Part shown: positions 41,802-51,738 of the stretch, piece after piece | Numbering within the stretch: the stretch's first letter is position 1 | Layout: each line of letters begins with the position of its first letter | Assembly: GCF_013003915.1 (NCBI RefSeq) | Contig: NZ_JABAIV010000001.1 | Span: 682,001 to 746,000 of the forward strand | Source: Telluria aromaticivorans | Lineage (GTDB): Bacteria > Pseudomonadota > Gammaproteobacteria > Burkholderiales > Burkholderiaceae_D | Length of the DNA stretch: 64,000 bases | Direction of reading: 5' to 3' | Made by a program: the position numbers and the translations under genes | Notes under the pieces: model-generated | What the model saw: only the letters and a program-made list of their open reading frames with translations | Database searches by the model: none | What the model was told of the DNA's origin: nothing

Positions 41802-43047
41802 AGACTTTTGCAAAGACCAGGGTGCCGTTGGTACCACCAAAGCCGAACGAGTTCTTCACCGCGTAATCGATCTTCATGTCCCGCGCCGTGTTGGCGCAGA
41901 AGTCCAGGTCGCACTCCGGATCCTGGTTGAAGATGTTGATGGTCGGCGGCGAGACCTGGTTGTGGATCGCCAGCACGGTGAACACCGATTCCAGCCCGCC
42001 GGCGCCGCCCAGCAGGTGGCCGGTCATCGACTTGGTGGAGTTCACGACCAGGCTCTTGGCATGGTCGCCGAAGACGCGCTTGATGCCGCGCACTTCCGCT
42101 GCGTCGCCCAGCGGCGTCGAGGTGCCGTGTGCATTGACGTAGTGGACTTCGCTGGCGTTCAGGTCGGCGTTGCTCAGGGCCGAGACCATGCAGCGGGCCG
42201 CGCCACTGCCATCCTCGACCGGCGAGGTGATGTGGTTGGCGTCCGCGCTCATGCCGAAGCCGATGACTTCCGCATAGATCCTGGCGCCGCGTGCAACCGC
42301 GTGTTCGTACTCTTCGAGCACCATCACGCCGGCGCCCTCGCCCAGCACGAAGCCGTCGCGGTCCTTGTCCCACGGACGCGAGGCGGTAGCCGGGTCGTCG
42401 TTGCGGGTGGACAGCGCGCGCGCCGAGGCGAAGCCGCCCAGGCCCAGCGGCGACACGGTCGATTCGGCGCCGCCGGCGATCATCACGTCTGCATCGCCGT
42501 ACTCGATCAGGCGCGCCGACGCGCCGATGCAATGCAGGCCGGTGGTGCAGGCGGTGACGATGGCCAGGTTCGGGCCGCGCAGGCCGAACTTGATCGAGAG
42601 ATCGCCCGAGATCATGTTGATGATCGAGGCGGGCACGAAGAACGGCGAAATGCGGCGCGGGCCCTTGGCCGTATATTCTTCTTTCGTGGCTTCGATCATC
42701 GGCAGGCCGCCGATACCCGAACCGATGTTCACACCGATACGGTCGCGGTTTTCGTCGGTCACTTCCAGGCCCGAATCCTGCAGGGCCTGGATGCCCGCTG
42801 CCATGCCGTAATGGATAAAGCTATCCATGTGGCGGCCTTCCTTGCCTGGCAGGTAGTCCTCGACGACGAAGTTCTTCACCTCGCCGGCGAATCGGGTCGT
42901 GAATTGCGACGCATCGAACTTGGTGATGTTGGCAATGCCCGACTTGCCAGCCAGCGCCGCATCCCATGCCTCGGCAATCGTGTTGCCGATTGGTGAAATG
43001 CAGCCCAGGCCGGTGACGACGACACGGCGGTTGCGTGAACGGCTCAA
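41800..43047 (-). CDS. fabF: 3-oxoacyl-ACP synthase II (FabF)
   Basis: A 415-residue beta-ketoacyl-ACP synthase that elongates acyl-ACP with malonyl-ACP. The catalytic triad is Cys167 (TACTTGLH), His307 ([12 protein letters not shown]) and His344 ([13 protein letters not shown]). Length and sequence are complete. It is the last gene of the fab cluster on this strand, 43 bp after acpP. Its stop codon overlaps the end of a repeat element (41685-41801). Confidence 0.98.
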   Translation of the reverse strand: MSRSRNRRVVVTGLGCISPIGNTIAEAWDAALAGKSGIANITKFDASQFTTRFAGEVKNFVVEDYLPGKEGRHMDSFIHYGMAAGIQALQDSGLEVTDENRDRIGVNIGSGIGGLPMIEATKEEYTAKGPRRISPFFVPASIINMISGDLSIKFGLRGPNLAIVTACTTGLHCIGASARLIEYGDADVMIAGGAESTVSPLGLGGFASARALSTRNDDPATASRPWDKDRDGFVLGEGAGVMVLEEYEHAVARGARIYAEVIGFGMSADANHITSPVEDGSGAARCMVSALSNADLNASEVHYVNAHGTSTPLGDAAEVRGIKRVFGDHAKSLVVNSTKSMTGHLLGGAGGLESVFTVLAIHNQVSPPTINIFNQDPECDLDFCANTARDMKIDYAVKNSFGFGGTNGTLVFAKV

Positions 43048-43090
43048 GCGATTCTCCCAGAAACTTTTAAAGCGCGATCTGATCTACTAC

Positions 43091-43330
43091 TTAGGCCTTG
43101 ACGTGCGCGGTAGCGTAGTCGATGGCTTGCTTGACGGTGGTGATTTTCTCAGCCTGTTCGTCAGGGATTTCCATTTCGAACTCGTCTTCCAGTGCCATCA
43201 CCAGTTCCACGGTGTCCAGCGAGTCAGCGCCGAGGTCGTCAACGAACGAGGATTCGATTTTGATGTCTGCTTCTGCAACACCCAGCTGCTCAGCGACAAT
43301 TTTTTTAACGCGTTGTTCGATATCCGACAT
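43091..43330 (-). CDS. acpP: Acyl carrier protein
   Basis: A 79-residue acidic four-helix protein. The phosphopantetheine attachment Ser37 is in [18 protein letters not shown]. It carries the growing fatty acyl chain and is activated by AcpS. Between fabG and fabF as usual. A 167-bp gap upstream, more AT-rich than elsewhere, probably holds a separate promoter, as is common for the highly expressed acpP. Confidence 0.98.
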   Translation of the reverse strand: MSDIEQRVKKIVAEQLGVAEADIKIESSFVDDLGADSLDTVELVMALEDEFEMEIPDEQAEKITTVKQAIDYATAHVKA

Positions 43331-43497
43331 GTTATGGCTCCATTAGGTATGTGTTGCGGAAAGTGCGCGCATTTTATCAGGTTTGCGCGGTGAAAAACTA
43401 CTTTCGGCGATTCCTGCTAAGTCCGCCGAAATTACAGCTAAAAGATGTGAATACGCCGGTTCCACCGCAAAGCGCGGTGACACCGCATATTTGCACA

Positions 43498-44235
43498 TTA
43501 ATTCATATACATGCCGCCATTCACGTGCAACTCGGTGCCGGTGATGTAGGCGGCCTGCGGGCCGGAAAGGAAAGCCACCGCATACGCGATGTCTTCCGGC
43601 TGGCCCAGGCGGCCCAGCGGGATCTGGGTCAGCAGCGCTTCGTGCTGGCCTTCGCCCAGTGCCTTGGTCATGTCGGTGTCGATGAAGCCCGGCGCCACGC
43701 AGTTGACGGTGATGTTGCGGCTGCCGATCTCGCGCGCCAGGGCGCGGGTCATGCCGGCCACGCCGGCCTTGGCGGCGGCGTAGTTCATCTGGCCCGGATT
43801 GCCCGAGGCGCCCACCACCGAAGTGATGTTGATGATGCGGCCCTGCCTGGCCTTCATCATCGCGCGCAGCACCAGGCGCGACAGGCGGCCCACGGCGGTC
43901 AGGTTGGTGGAAATGACGCTGTCCCACTCGTCGTCCTTCATGCGCATGGCCAGGTTGTCCTGCGTGATGCCGGCGTTGTTCACCAGGATCCCCAGGGACC
44001 CGTAGCCTTTTTGCACTTCGTCGACGACGGCGGCGCAGTTGGCGGCGTCGGTGACGTTGAGCACGAGGCCCTTGCCGCCGAATTCAGCCAGGTAGTCGGT
44101 GATGGCCTGGGCGCCGGCTTCGCTGGTGGCGGTGCCGACGACTTTCGCGCCCTGGCGCGCCAGTTCCAGTGCAATGGCTTTGCCGATACCGCGCGAGGCG
44201 CCGGTCACGAGGGCAACTTGGTTCTGCAGGTTCAT
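43498..44235 (-). CDS. fabG: 3-oxoacyl-ACP reductase (FabG)
   Basis: 245 residues from the ATG at 44235, preceded by AGAGGA; the longer frame upstream has no similarity. A short-chain dehydrogenase: NADPH motif TGASRGIG at residues 11-18, NNAG near 86-89, and the catalytic Ser139, Tyr152 and Lys156 (YAAAK). It reduces beta-ketoacyl-ACP. It follows fabD by 37 bp. Confidence 0.98.
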   Translation of the reverse strand: MNLQNQVALVTGASRGIGKAIALELARQGAKVVGTATSEAGAQAITDYLAEFGGKGLVLNVTDAANCAAVVDEVQKGYGSLGILVNNAGITQDNLAMRMKDDEWDSVISTNLTAVGRLSRLVLRAMMKARQGRIINITSVVGASGNPGQMNYAAAKAGVAGMTRALAREIGSRNITVNCVAPGFIDTDMTKALGEGQHEALLTQIPLGRLGQPEDIAYAVAFLSGPQAAYITGTELHVNGGMYMN

Positions 44236-44272
44236 GCTTTTCCTCTTGTAGTAATCTAGTTCGGGCGTGGGC

Positions 44273-45211
44273 TCAGGGCGCCTGCAGCGAGGCCAGCACG
44301 CGCTCGAGTGCAGCCTGGTCGACCAAAGCTTCGCCCACCAGCGCCGGGTCGATGCGCTTGGCCATGCCAACCAGGGTCTTGCTCGGGGCGCATTCGATGA
44401 CCTGGGTGATGCCGCTTGCGGCCATCTTCTGCATGGTCTCGACCCAGCGCACCGGGCCGGCAGCCTGGCGCACCAGGGCGTCCTTGATCGCGGCCGGATC
44501 GTGCAGGATCGCCACGTCGACGTTGTTGATCAGATCGATCTGCGGTACCGAGAAAACGATGTTTTCCATGTAGTCGCGCAGGCGGTCGGATGCGGGCTTG
44601 AGCAGCGACGAGTGGAACGGCGCCGACACCGACAGCTTCATGGCGCGCTTTGCTCCTCGCGCCTTGGCGATTTCGCAGGCACGGTCGATCGCGCCGGCAT
44701 GGCCGGCGATGACGATCTGGGTCGGTTCGTTGAAATTGACGGCTTCCACTACTTCACCCTGGGCTGCCTCGGCGCAGACCGCGCGCACGTCGTCGGCCCC
44801 CAGTCCCAGCACGACGGCCATGCCGCCCTGCCCGACCGGCACCGCGTCCTGCATCGATTGCGCGCGGAAGCGCACCAGCGGCACCGCGTCCTTGAACTGG
44901 ATGACGCCCGCGGCGACCAGGGCCGAGTATTCGCCCAGGCTGTGGCCGGCAACCATCGATGGCGCCGGGCCGCCGGCGGCGATCCAGGCGCGGTGCACGG
45001 CGACTGCTGCGGTCAGCATGACCGGCTGGGTATTGGTGGTGAGGTCGAGGTCTTCTTTCGGGCCTTCGGCGATCAGGCGTCCAAGGTCGAAGCCGAGGGC
45101 GTCGGAGGCCTCTTGTACAGTCTGCTCGACGACAGGGTTGCCGGCGAAGCCGTTCAGCATGCCGACGGCCTGGGCGCCCTGGCCGGTAAACAGGAATGCG
45201 AAATTGGTCAT
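44273..45211 (-). CDS. fabD: Malonyl-CoA:ACP transacylase (FabD)
   Basis: A 312-residue enzyme that loads malonate onto ACP. FLFTGQGAQ is the N-terminal signature, the nucleophile Ser91 lies in AGHSLGEYSAL and His200 in SVSAPFHS. Complete. The 172-bp gap to fabH upstream contains a REPIN-like element at 45246-45347. Confidence 0.98.
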   Translation of the reverse strand: MTNFAFLFTGQGAQAVGMLNGFAGNPVVEQTVQEASDALGFDLGRLIAEGPKEDLDLTTNTQPVMLTAAVAVHRAWIAAGGPAPSMVAGHSLGEYSALVAAGVIQFKDAVPLVRFRAQSMQDAVPVGQGGMAVVLGLGADDVRAVCAEAAQGEVVEAVNFNEPTQIVIAGHAGAIDRACEIAKARGAKRAMKLSVSAPFHSSLLKPASDRLRDYMENIVFSVPQIDLINNVDVAILHDPAAIKDALVRQAAGPVRWVETMQKMAASGITQVIECAPSKTLVGMAKRIDPALVGEALVDQAALERVLASLQAP

Positions 45212-45245
45212 TATTGTTCTCTCTTCGGATAGGTCTCGGGTTACC

Positions 45246-45347
45246 GTAGGGTGGTCGGCTCCGCCGACCGCGCGTTCAACTTACGGATGCGATCTGATAA
45301 CGCATGCACTGTTTGAACGCGCGGGCGGGAGGACCCGCCCACCCTAC
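45246..45347. repeat. REPIN-like inverted pair, copy 2
   Basis: 102 bp between fabH and fabD. The left and right units match those at 39817-39918 (GTAGGGTGG ends, CGCGTTCAA inner flanks), while the 33-bp centre is unrelated. It lies inside a coding operon without breaking a gene. Confidence 0.85.
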
Positions 45348-45383
45348 GTATCGCCGCAACGCATGCGCCGCGGCGCAAAACGA

Positions 45384-46370
45384 CTACATGCGGACGAGCA
45401 CCGCGCCCCAGGTAAAGCCGCCGCCGACGCCTTCCATCAGGACATTGTCGCCCTTCTTGACCCGGCCATCGCGCACGGCTGCATCGAGCGCCAGCGGAAT
45501 CGAGGCTGCCGAGGTGTTGCCGTGCTGGTCGACGGTGACGACCATCTTCTCCATCGGCAGGTCGAGCTTCTTGGCGGTGCCCTTCATGATGCGCAGGTTG
45601 GCCTGGTGCGGGATCAGCCAGTCGATGTCGGACGGCTGCATCTGGGCGTGGGCCAGCGCTTCTTTCGCGACTTCTTCCAGCACGGTGACGGCCAGCTTGA
45701 ACACGGCCGGGCCGTCCATGTACAGGAAGCCGCTGCCGGCGATCGCGCCGCCGGCCAGGCTGCCCGGGATCGACAGGATGTTGGCGTGGCTGCCGTCGGC
45801 GTGCAGCTTGGTGGCCAGGATGCCGGGTTCGTTCGAGGCTTCCAGCACGACTGCGCCGGCGCCGTCGCCGAATAGCACGCAGGTGGTGCGGTCGGTGAAG
45901 TCGAGGATGCGCGAGAACACTTCGGAACCGATCACCAGCACGCTCTTGTACATGCCGGAGCGGATGAAGGCGTCGGCAGTCGCGACCGCATAGACGAAGC
46001 CGCTGCACACGGCCTGCACATCAAAAGCGGCGCTGTTGTTGGCCATGCCCAGCTTCTGCTGCACGATGCAGGCCGTGCTCGGGAAGCTGCCGTGGTAGTC
46101 GGGGGTGGAACTGGCGACGATCACCAGTTCGATGTCGCCTGGCTGCTTGCCGGCCATTTCCAGCGCCTTGAGCGCGGCATGCACGGCCAGGTCGGACGAG
46201 TTCTCCTCAATGGCGGCGTAGTGGCGGCAAGAAATGCCACTGCGCGACACGATCCATTCGTCGGACGTCTCGACCCCCTTTGCGGCCAACTGGGTTGCCA
46301 GCTGATCGTTGGTAACGCGATTGGCCGGCAGGTAGCTGCCGGTGCCGGTGATCTTGCTATACAGAGTCAT
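45384..46370 (-). CDS. fabH: 3-oxoacyl-ACP synthase III (FabH)
   Basis: A 328-residue initiating condensing enzyme (acetyl-CoA plus malonyl-ACP). The triad is Cys122 (VQAVCSGF), His255 ([10 protein letters not shown]) and Asn285 ([10 protein letters not shown]). GGGFTWGA near the C-terminus completes the fold. It follows plsX by 24 bp and precedes fabD across the REPIN-like element. Confidence 0.98.
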   Translation of the reverse strand: MTLYSKITGTGSYLPANRVTNDQLATQLAAKGVETSDEWIVSRSGISCRHYAAIEENSSDLAVHAALKALEMAGKQPGDIELVIVASSTPDYHGSFPSTACIVQQKLGMANNSAAFDVQAVCSGFVYAVATADAFIRSGMYKSVLVIGSEVFSRILDFTDRTTCVLFGDGAGAVVLEASNEPGILATKLHADGSHANILSIPGSLAGGAIAGSGFLYMDGPAVFKLAVTVLEEVAKEALAHAQMQPSDIDWLIPHQANLRIMKGTAKKLDLPMEKMVVTVDQHGNTSAASIPLALDAAVRDGRVKKGDNVLMEGVGGGFTWGAVLVRM

Positions 46371-46394
46371 TGCTCCACCATCCTGCTGGGTTGG

Positions 46395-47420
46395 TTACGC
46401 CTGGCGCTCTTCGCCTGGCGAGGTCGGCATCAGTTCGGCGATCAGCGCCGACAGCTGCTCCAATACATCGTATTTTGCCGCATCGTAGGCACGCTGGAGC
46501 GCCCATTCGAAGGCATAGGCGTTGGCCCCGCCATGGCTCTTGAAGACCAGGCCCTTCAGGCCCAGCAGGCCGGCTCCGTTATAGCGTTCCGGGTTCAGCT
46601 TCTTGAGCGATTTACGGGCCAGCAAGGCGCCGGCCATCGAGAAGATGCTCTCCTTGAACACCGACTTGACGAAGCGCGACAGGCCTTCGACGGCCTTGAG
46701 CGTGACGTTGCCGACGAAACCGTCGCAGACGACCACGTCGACCGTGCCCTTGAAGATGTCATTGCCTTCCACGTTGCCATGGAAATTGAGCTGGCCGCGT
46801 TCATGGTCGGCACGCAGCAGTTCGCCGGTGGCCTTGACCAGGTCGTTGCCCTTGATGTCTTCGGTGCCGACGTTCAGCAGGCCGATGGTCGGGCGCGGGA
46901 TGTGTTCCATGGCCGAGCACAGCACCGAGCCCATGATGGCGAACTGGTGCAGGTGGTGCGGTTCGCAGTCGACGTTCGCGCCCAGGTCGAGCATATAGGT
47001 CGGGCCGTTCTTCTGGTTCGGCATGATCGAGCAGATCGCCGGACGGTCGACGCCCGCCATGGTCTTGAGCACATAGCGCGAAATGGCCATGAGCGCGCCG
47101 GTATTGCCGGCCGAGACGCTGGCGTTGGCTCTGCCGTCTTTCACCAGCTCGACCGCGACGCGCATCGAGGAATCTTTTTTCTTGCGCAGCGCGATCTCGA
47201 GCGGGTCGTCCATTTCGACGACTTCGGTCGCGTTCTTGAGCGTCAGGCGCGGATGCGACTCGGCGCGGTGTTTCTTTAACTCTGCGCGCAGGGTCGCGTC
47301 GAGGCCCACCAGGATCAGGTGGACGTCATCGTGTTTCTTTAAAAACGAGAGGGCTGCAGGGATCGTCACTGAGGGGCCGTGATCGCCGCCCATGCAGTCA
47401 ATGGAAATTGTGATGGTCAT
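46395..47420 (-). CDS. plsX: Phosphate acyltransferase PlsX
   Basis: A 341-residue enzyme that makes acyl-phosphate from acyl-ACP for phospholipid synthesis. [13 protein letters not shown] opens the protein; [10 protein letters not shown] and [14 protein letters not shown] are further family signatures. Complete. Between rpmF and fabH, the conserved order of the rpmF-plsX-fab operon. Confidence 0.97.
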   Translation of the reverse strand: MTITISIDCMGGDHGPSVTIPAALSFLKKHDDVHLILVGLDATLRAELKKHRAESHPRLTLKNATEVVEMDDPLEIALRKKKDSSMRVAVELVKDGRANASVSAGNTGALMAISRYVLKTMAGVDRPAICSIMPNQKNGPTYMLDLGANVDCEPHHLHQFAIMGSVLCSAMEHIPRPTIGLLNVGTEDIKGNDLVKATGELLRADHERGQLNFHGNVEGNDIFKGTVDVVVCDGFVGNVTLKAVEGLSRFVKSVFKESIFSMAGALLARKSLKKLNPERYNGAGLLGLKGLVFKSHGGANAYAFEWALQRAYDAAKYDVLEQLSALIAELMPTSPGEERQA

Positions 47421-47620
47421 TTGCTGGGATTTGCCGGCTCACGCAAAGCGGGCGGCAGTGGGGATCGGGGCAAGGCTTGTGGCCAGCCGCTGTCCGCGCA
47501 ATTCAGGGTGACGTGCGGGCTGGTTGCAGCCGCAGTAAACTGGAATGCGAAAGAAAAAGCGGCGCCACGCAGAAAACATACGTTGCACCGCCTTCATGGT
47601 ACTAAAGGACAAGACGTCGA

Positions 47621-47803
47621 TTACTCGTCGTTCTTGGTCTTCAGGACTTTGCGACCACGGTAGAAGCCGTTCGGGCTGATGTGGTGACGCAGGTGGGTTT
47701 CGCCGGTGGTCGGCTCGACTGCCAGGTTTGGTGCGGTCAGGAAATCGTGCGAACGGTGCATGCCGCGCTTCGACGGGGACTTCTTATTCTGCTGAACTGC
47801 CAT
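47621..47803 (-). CDS. rpmF: 50S ribosomal protein L32
   Basis: A 60-residue basic protein: [20 protein letters not shown] and [12 protein letters not shown] match L32. A strong ribosome site (TTAGGAG) precedes the ATG. The zinc-binding Cys residues of some L32 proteins are absent. A 230-bp gap separates it from yceD upstream, which is longer than usual; a paired inverted repeat lies within it. Confidence 0.97.
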   Translation of the reverse strand: MAVQQNKKSPSKRGMHRSHDFLTAPNLAVEPTTGETHLRHHISPNGFYRGRKVLKTKNDE

Positions 47804-47863
47804 GATGACTCCTAATACATAAGTTCTAAAATTTTAACACAACCGATGCGCAAATACATGCAG

Positions 47864-47954
47864 ATCGAGTATCCCATCGGCAATTTTCCAGTCTTTCGAC
47901 CTTGGCTTGCCTACATGTTTGCTGCTACTTCAACTGCCCAATGCCATACTCGAT
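47864..47954. repeat. Paired ATCGAGTAT inverted repeat in the yceD-rpmF gap
   Basis: ATCGAGTAT (47864-47872) pairs with ATACTCGAT (47946-47954); with a 2-base bulge the pairing extends through GCAG/CTGC to 13 bp. The 73-base loop makes this a possible leader structure of the rpmF-fab transcript. Confidence 0.35.
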
Positions 47955-48033
47955 GACTGCACGCGTTTGACACGTCCTGCTTCATGCTGCAGCTACACAG
48001 CACTACTTGTTCCTGCTACTGATTCGGACCTGC

Positions 48034-48531
48034 TTATTCTGGTTTGAGGGTCTTCAAGCCGGCGAACGGCGAGACCTTGTCGGTCTTCAGGGCGTCCAGG
48101 AGCTTGGTGTCCGGACATACCTCATGTTTCGGTGCCTGCGGCAGGGCCAGCAGGGCTTCGTCTTCCAGCAACTGGCGGATGTCGCAGTCATGGCTGCCGA
48201 CAATCACGTCGATGCTCTCGTCATCGAGGACTTCCTCGATGCTGTCGGCTTCTTCATCGTCCTTGCCGAGCACCAGCATGGTGGACGAATCGAGCTCGTA
48301 TTCCATCGGGCCCAGGCAACGCTGGCAGACCAGCTTCACGGGACCGGCGACCTCGAGGGTCAGCGACGGATAACCCTGCTTGGTCTGGCCACCCTGCATC
48401 GTCCAGCGGATCTCGCCGGAATTGTCGGCGCAGTCGGCTGCCAGGCGGGTCATTTGGGCCACTGGCGTCACGCCATCGCGGCGCCCTTCGTTCCGGCAAA
48501 ACTCGAAGGCGTCTATGACAAAAGCGCTCAT
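48034..48531 (-). CDS. yceD: YceD/DUF177 family protein (23S rRNA accumulation protein)
   Basis: A 165-residue protein. VAGPVKLVCQRCLGPMEYEL is the family's Cys-containing core, followed by an acidic segment (GKDDEEADSIEEVLDDESID) and PQAPKHEVC near the end. YceD proteins precede rpmF in most proteobacteria and affect 23S rRNA levels. It is the first gene of the operon; a sigma-70 promoter lies just upstream. Confidence 0.92.
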   Translation of the reverse strand: MSAFVIDAFEFCRNEGRRDGVTPVAQMTRLAADCADNSGEIRWTMQGGQTKQGYPSLTLEVAGPVKLVCQRCLGPMEYELDSSTMLVLGKDDEEADSIEEVLDDESIDVIVGSHDCDIRQLLEDEALLALPQAPKHEVCPDTKLLDALKTDKVSPFAGLKTLKPE

Positions 48532-48558
48532 TTGGAAAACTTCCCCGGAAAACCTGCG

Positions 48559-48588
48559 ATAATAACAGGCTTATCCCCGCAGAGTCAA
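48559..48588 (-). promoter_or_regulatory. Promoter of the yceD-rpmF-fab operon
   Basis: On the minus strand TTGACT (48588-48583), an 18-base spacer and TATTAT (48564-48559). The predicted start is about 20 bases upstream of the yceD ATG. Confidence 0.65.
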
Positions 48589-48737
48589 AGACTTGCGTCG
48601 TTTTTGCCCGCTGCGTGTTGCGTGCGCATTGGCGCGGGCTTGCAGGCTTTGTCATTCGCCGGCATTTATAAGATTTGCTTGCCGGGAATGCAGATTTATC
48701 TGCCTTGCTTATAGTTCTTCGTTTTCGACAGCCCCAC

Positions 48738-49352
48738 ATGATACCAAGTTCCGCGCCACCGCGCCTTATTCTTGCGTCCAGCTCTGCCTACCGGCGCGAA
48801 CTGCTGGCGCGCCTGCAGCTGCCCTTCGAGGCGATCTCTCCCGATATCGACGAAACCCCGCAGGCCGGCGAGGCGCCGCAGGATACCGCACTGCGCCTGG
48901 CGCGCGAGAAGGCCGCGTTCGTCGCGGCGCGCTTCCCGGGCGCACTGGTAATCGGCTCGGACCAGGTGGCGACCCTCGACGGCCTCCAGATCGGCAAGCC
49001 GGGCAACCATGCCCGCGCCCTCGAACAATTGCAGCTGATGCGCGGCCGGCGCGTGGTCTTCCATACGGCGCTCTGCCTGTGGGACAGCCGCGCGCTAGAG
49101 CCGGCAGCGGCGGCGCAAATCGAAAACGTCCAGGTCTTCGTCGATTTCCGCGACCTGCCCGACGCCGAACTCGACGCCTACCTGCGCATCGAGCAGCCCT
49201 ATGACTGCGCCGGCAGCGCCAAGAACGAAGGACTGGGCATCGCCCTGCTCGCGCGCATCGAATCAACCGACCCGACCGCCCTTACCGGCCTGCCGCTGAT
49301 CGCCTTGAGCAGCATGCTGCGCCGCGCCGGCGTGCCCATGTTTGGCCTGTAA
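48738..49352 (+). CDS. Maf family nucleotide pyrophosphatase
   Basis: 204 residues from the ATG at 48738. LILASSSAYRRELLARL is the N-terminal Maf signature, SPDIDET and IGSDQVATLDG are the substrate and metal segments, and EGLGIALL closes the fold. The length and SDQV motif fit the YceF subgroup, which hydrolyses m7GTP and related non-canonical nucleotides. It is divergent from yceD and 20 bp before the next gene, likely one operon. Confidence 0.93.
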   Translation: MIPSSAPPRLILASSSAYRRELLARLQLPFEAISPDIDETPQAGEAPQDTALRLAREKAAFVAARFPGALVIGSDQVATLDGLQIGKPGNHARALEQLQLMRGRRVVFHTALCLWDSRALEPAAAAQIENVQVFVDFRDLPDAELDAYLRIEQPYDCAGSAKNEGLGIALLARIESTDPTALTGLPLIALSSMLRRAGVPMFGL

Positions 49353-49372
49353 CCCCTAACTTTTCCTGAACG

Positions 49373-50122
49373 ATGCCCGGCACCCTCTACCTGATCCCGA
49401 ATACCCTTGGCCCCCTCGACGCCGCCCCCGGCGCCCTCTCCGCCCTGCTGCCGACCCAGGTCCAGGCGCTGACCGCGAAGCTCGATTACTTTGTCGCCGA
49501 AAACGCCAAGACCGCCCGTGCGTTCTTGAAATTGATTGCCGTCGACCATCCGCTGGCCAAACCCCTGCAGGAAATCGAGATCGCCGAACTGAACGTGAAC
49601 ACGCCAGCGGCGGCGCTCGCGCAACTGCTCGCGCCCCTGCTGGCGGGACGCGATGCAGGGCTGGTGTCGGAGGCCGGCGTGCCGGCGGTGGCCGACCCGG
49701 GTGCCGACCTCGTGCGTTTGGCGCACCAGCACGGCATCGCGGTGCGGCCGCTGGTCGGGCCGTCTTCGCTGCTGCTGGCGGTAATGGCGAGCGGGCTGAA
49801 TGGCCAAAGTTTCGCCTTCAACGGCTACCTGCCGACCGATGCGGCGCTGAGGACCAAGCGCATCCGCGAGCTGGACACCCGCTCGCGCGCAGAGAAACAG
49901 ACGCAATTGCTGATCGAGACGCCATATCGGAATGGGCAGATGCTGGAAGCGCTGGTGGCAGCGTGCCAGCCAGGCACGCTCGTGTGCGTGGCGACCGACC
50001 TGACTTTGGCAAGCGAGTCGGTGCAGACGATGACGGCGGCGAAGTGGAAGTCGGCGCTGGCGGCCGGGAAGGCGCCGGATTTTCACAAGAAGCCGACGGT
50101 GTTTTTGTTTTTGGGGCAGTAA
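49373..50122 (+). CDS. SAM-dependent methyltransferase, tetrapyrrole-methylase family (RsmI-like)
   Basis: A 249-residue protein. GTLYLIPNTLGPLDA opens the TP-methylase fold; SEAGVPAVADPGADLVRLAH and VGPSSLLLAVMASGL are the SAM-binding and substrate segments, as in RsmI, which 2'-O-methylates C1402 of 16S rRNA. It is shorter than RsmI (about 280-290) and its N-terminus differs, so it is probably the RsmI paralog often found next to maf. Exact substrate unknown. Confidence 0.88.
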   Translation: MPGTLYLIPNTLGPLDAAPGALSALLPTQVQALTAKLDYFVAENAKTARAFLKLIAVDHPLAKPLQEIEIAELNVNTPAAALAQLLAPLLAGRDAGLVSEAGVPAVADPGADLVRLAHQHGIAVRPLVGPSSLLLAVMASGLNGQSFAFNGYLPTDAALRTKRIRELDTRSRAEKQTQLLIETPYRNGQMLEALVAACQPGTLVCVATDLTLASESVQTMTAAKWKSALAAGKAPDFHKKPTVFLFLGQ

Positions 50123-50187
50123 TGTAGAGGTGGGCGGTAGGCAGTTGAACTGCCATTCGCTCCGTTTTACCCTGCGGCTGTAAAACC

Positions 50188-50290
50188 GTCATCCCGGCGA
50201 AGGCCGGGATCCAAGTCCGTCGCGTATCGCCTGCGCTCGACGCGAAAGGCAATTCACCAAAATCAGGTTCCGGCCTTCGCCGGAACGACG
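50188..50290. repeat. Second-family inverted hairpin pair
   Basis: GTCATCCCGGCGAAGGCCGG (50188 on) and, inverted, GTCGTTCCGGCGAAGGCCGG (ending near 50266) share the loop and flanks. The differing stem bases compensate. It lies in a 226-bp gap between convergent genes. Confidence 0.75.
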
Positions 50291-50348
50291 AGCTAGCTAT
50301 GGGTTCACCGAAGCAAGCTGCTCGCACGCATCGACGCCAAGGCGCCCT

Positions 50349-51614
50349 TCAATGCACCTCGTGCGTCAACTCCCGCACCCAGTCAAACGCCGCCAGCTCG
50401 ATCTCGCGGATCTGCGCCACCGTCAAGTCCAGCTTGCGCAGCGCGCTGGTGAGCTTGCAGCTGCCATCCGCCGCTTCCAGCAGTTCCGCCACCCGCAGCA
50501 TGGTGCCGAACTGCCCTTCGCGGTCCAGCAGCGCCCCGCGCACGTCGTCCGCCACCTCGACATTGTCGAGGATGTCGGACATCGGGATCGAAAACAGCGC
50601 ATCGGCCAGCGACATGATGCCGACCGTGAAGGCGCGGTCGGCGCTGGCGGCATCGTTCGGGCGCACGACCAGCGTCATCAGCTCGAGCAGCTTGCCGCGC
50701 GTGGTGGCCAATTGCAGCAGCGGCGAAGCCAGTTCGACCCCGCCCGCGGTCGTGTAGAGCAGGATCTGCAGCCAGCGCTGCAGCTGGCGCCGGCCGAGCT
50801 GGCTCAGCGCTTGCGACAGCGATTCGATCTGCGGCCCCGGCGCCGCGCGGCTGTTGACCAGGCGCAGCAGGTTCAGGCTGATCAAGGCGTCGCGCTTGAC
50901 CGCCGTTTCGATCGCCTGGCTGTCTGCATCCGAGCTGACCAGTTCCAGCAGGTGCAGGATGGCCATCTCCGACGGCGTGATCTTCTTGCCCGACAAAATC
51001 ACCGGACGGGCAAAATAATAGCCCTGGAAGTATTCGAAGCCCAGGTCCATACACAGCTTGAATTCGTCGAGCGTCTCGACCTTTTCGGCCAGCAGCTTCT
51101 TGCCGGTGCGCTGCAGCGAGGCCACCAGGCCCGCGAGCTCGTTGGAATGGACGCCCTTGACGTCCACCTTGATCACATCCACCAGTTCGACCAGACGGTC
51201 GAGCTCGGGAGAATGCTCGACCACGTCGTCGACCGCGAACTTGAAACCAAGTTCCTTCAGCTCGGCGATCCGCGCCAGCAACTGCCGGGTCGGCTTGACG
51301 GTTTCGAGGATTTCGAGGATAACTTTATGGGGAGGCAGGAAACGGACGAAGTCGCTCATCAGGACGACCTCGTCGACGTTGACGAAGGCTAGTTGTTCGC
51401 CGACGACCTGCTCCATGCCGAGTTGCGAGGCGTGCGAAATCACAGCCGCCGTCGCCGCAGCATTATCGGTCAGCTTCGCATCGTCGTCCTCGCCTGCCGC
51501 GCGGAATAGCAACTCGAATGCCACGAGGTGCTGGTCACGGCCGAGGATGGGCTGACGCGCGAGAAAAAAATCGTTGGACGGCACGGATGCCACTGCCCTT
51601 GCTTCGGCATGCAT
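50349..51614 (-). CDS. EAL/HDOD domain signalling protein
   Basis: A 421-residue protein. An EAL-like domain occupies residues 15-215 (LARQPILGRDQHLVAFELLF), but the EAL triad reads ELL and several metal ligands are missing, so it is probably a non-catalytic c-di-GMP sensor. A HDOD domain follows (about 215-405; MAILHLLELVSS, LLRLVNSRAAP, LGRRQLQRWLQILLYT), a module that binds signalling or RNA partners. This is the YuxH/CdgJ-like architecture, often linked to motility control. No membrane segment. Confidence 0.9.
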   Translation of the reverse strand: MHAEARAVASVPSNDFFLARQPILGRDQHLVAFELLFRAAGEDDDAKLTDNAAATAAVISHASQLGMEQVVGEQLAFVNVDEVVLMSDFVRFLPPHKVILEILETVKPTRQLLARIAELKELGFKFAVDDVVEHSPELDRLVELVDVIKVDVKGVHSNELAGLVASLQRTGKKLLAEKVETLDEFKLCMDLGFEYFQGYYFARPVILSGKKITPSEMAILHLLELVSSDADSQAIETAVKRDALISLNLLRLVNSRAAPGPQIESLSQALSQLGRRQLQRWLQILLYTTAGGVELASPLLQLATTRGKLLELMTLVVRPNDAASADRAFTVGIMSLADALFSIPMSDILDNVEVADDVRGALLDREGQFGTMLRVAELLEAADGSCKLTSALRKLDLTVAQIREIELAAFDWVRELTHEVH

Positions 51615-51738
51615 CTAAAACTCCTGGGAAACGTTTGCGGCGCACATCAGTGCGCCAGGCCGGCGGGGGAAGGCCAGCTTGGAAACTATACTACAAAAAC
51701 GCTAACCTTAGCATTTTTGCATCGAATCGCGTGTCAGC

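Noticed and set aside
47806..47820. ATTAGGAGTC before rpmF as a MarR box
   Set aside because: Only one half matches; it is the rpmF ribosome-binding site.
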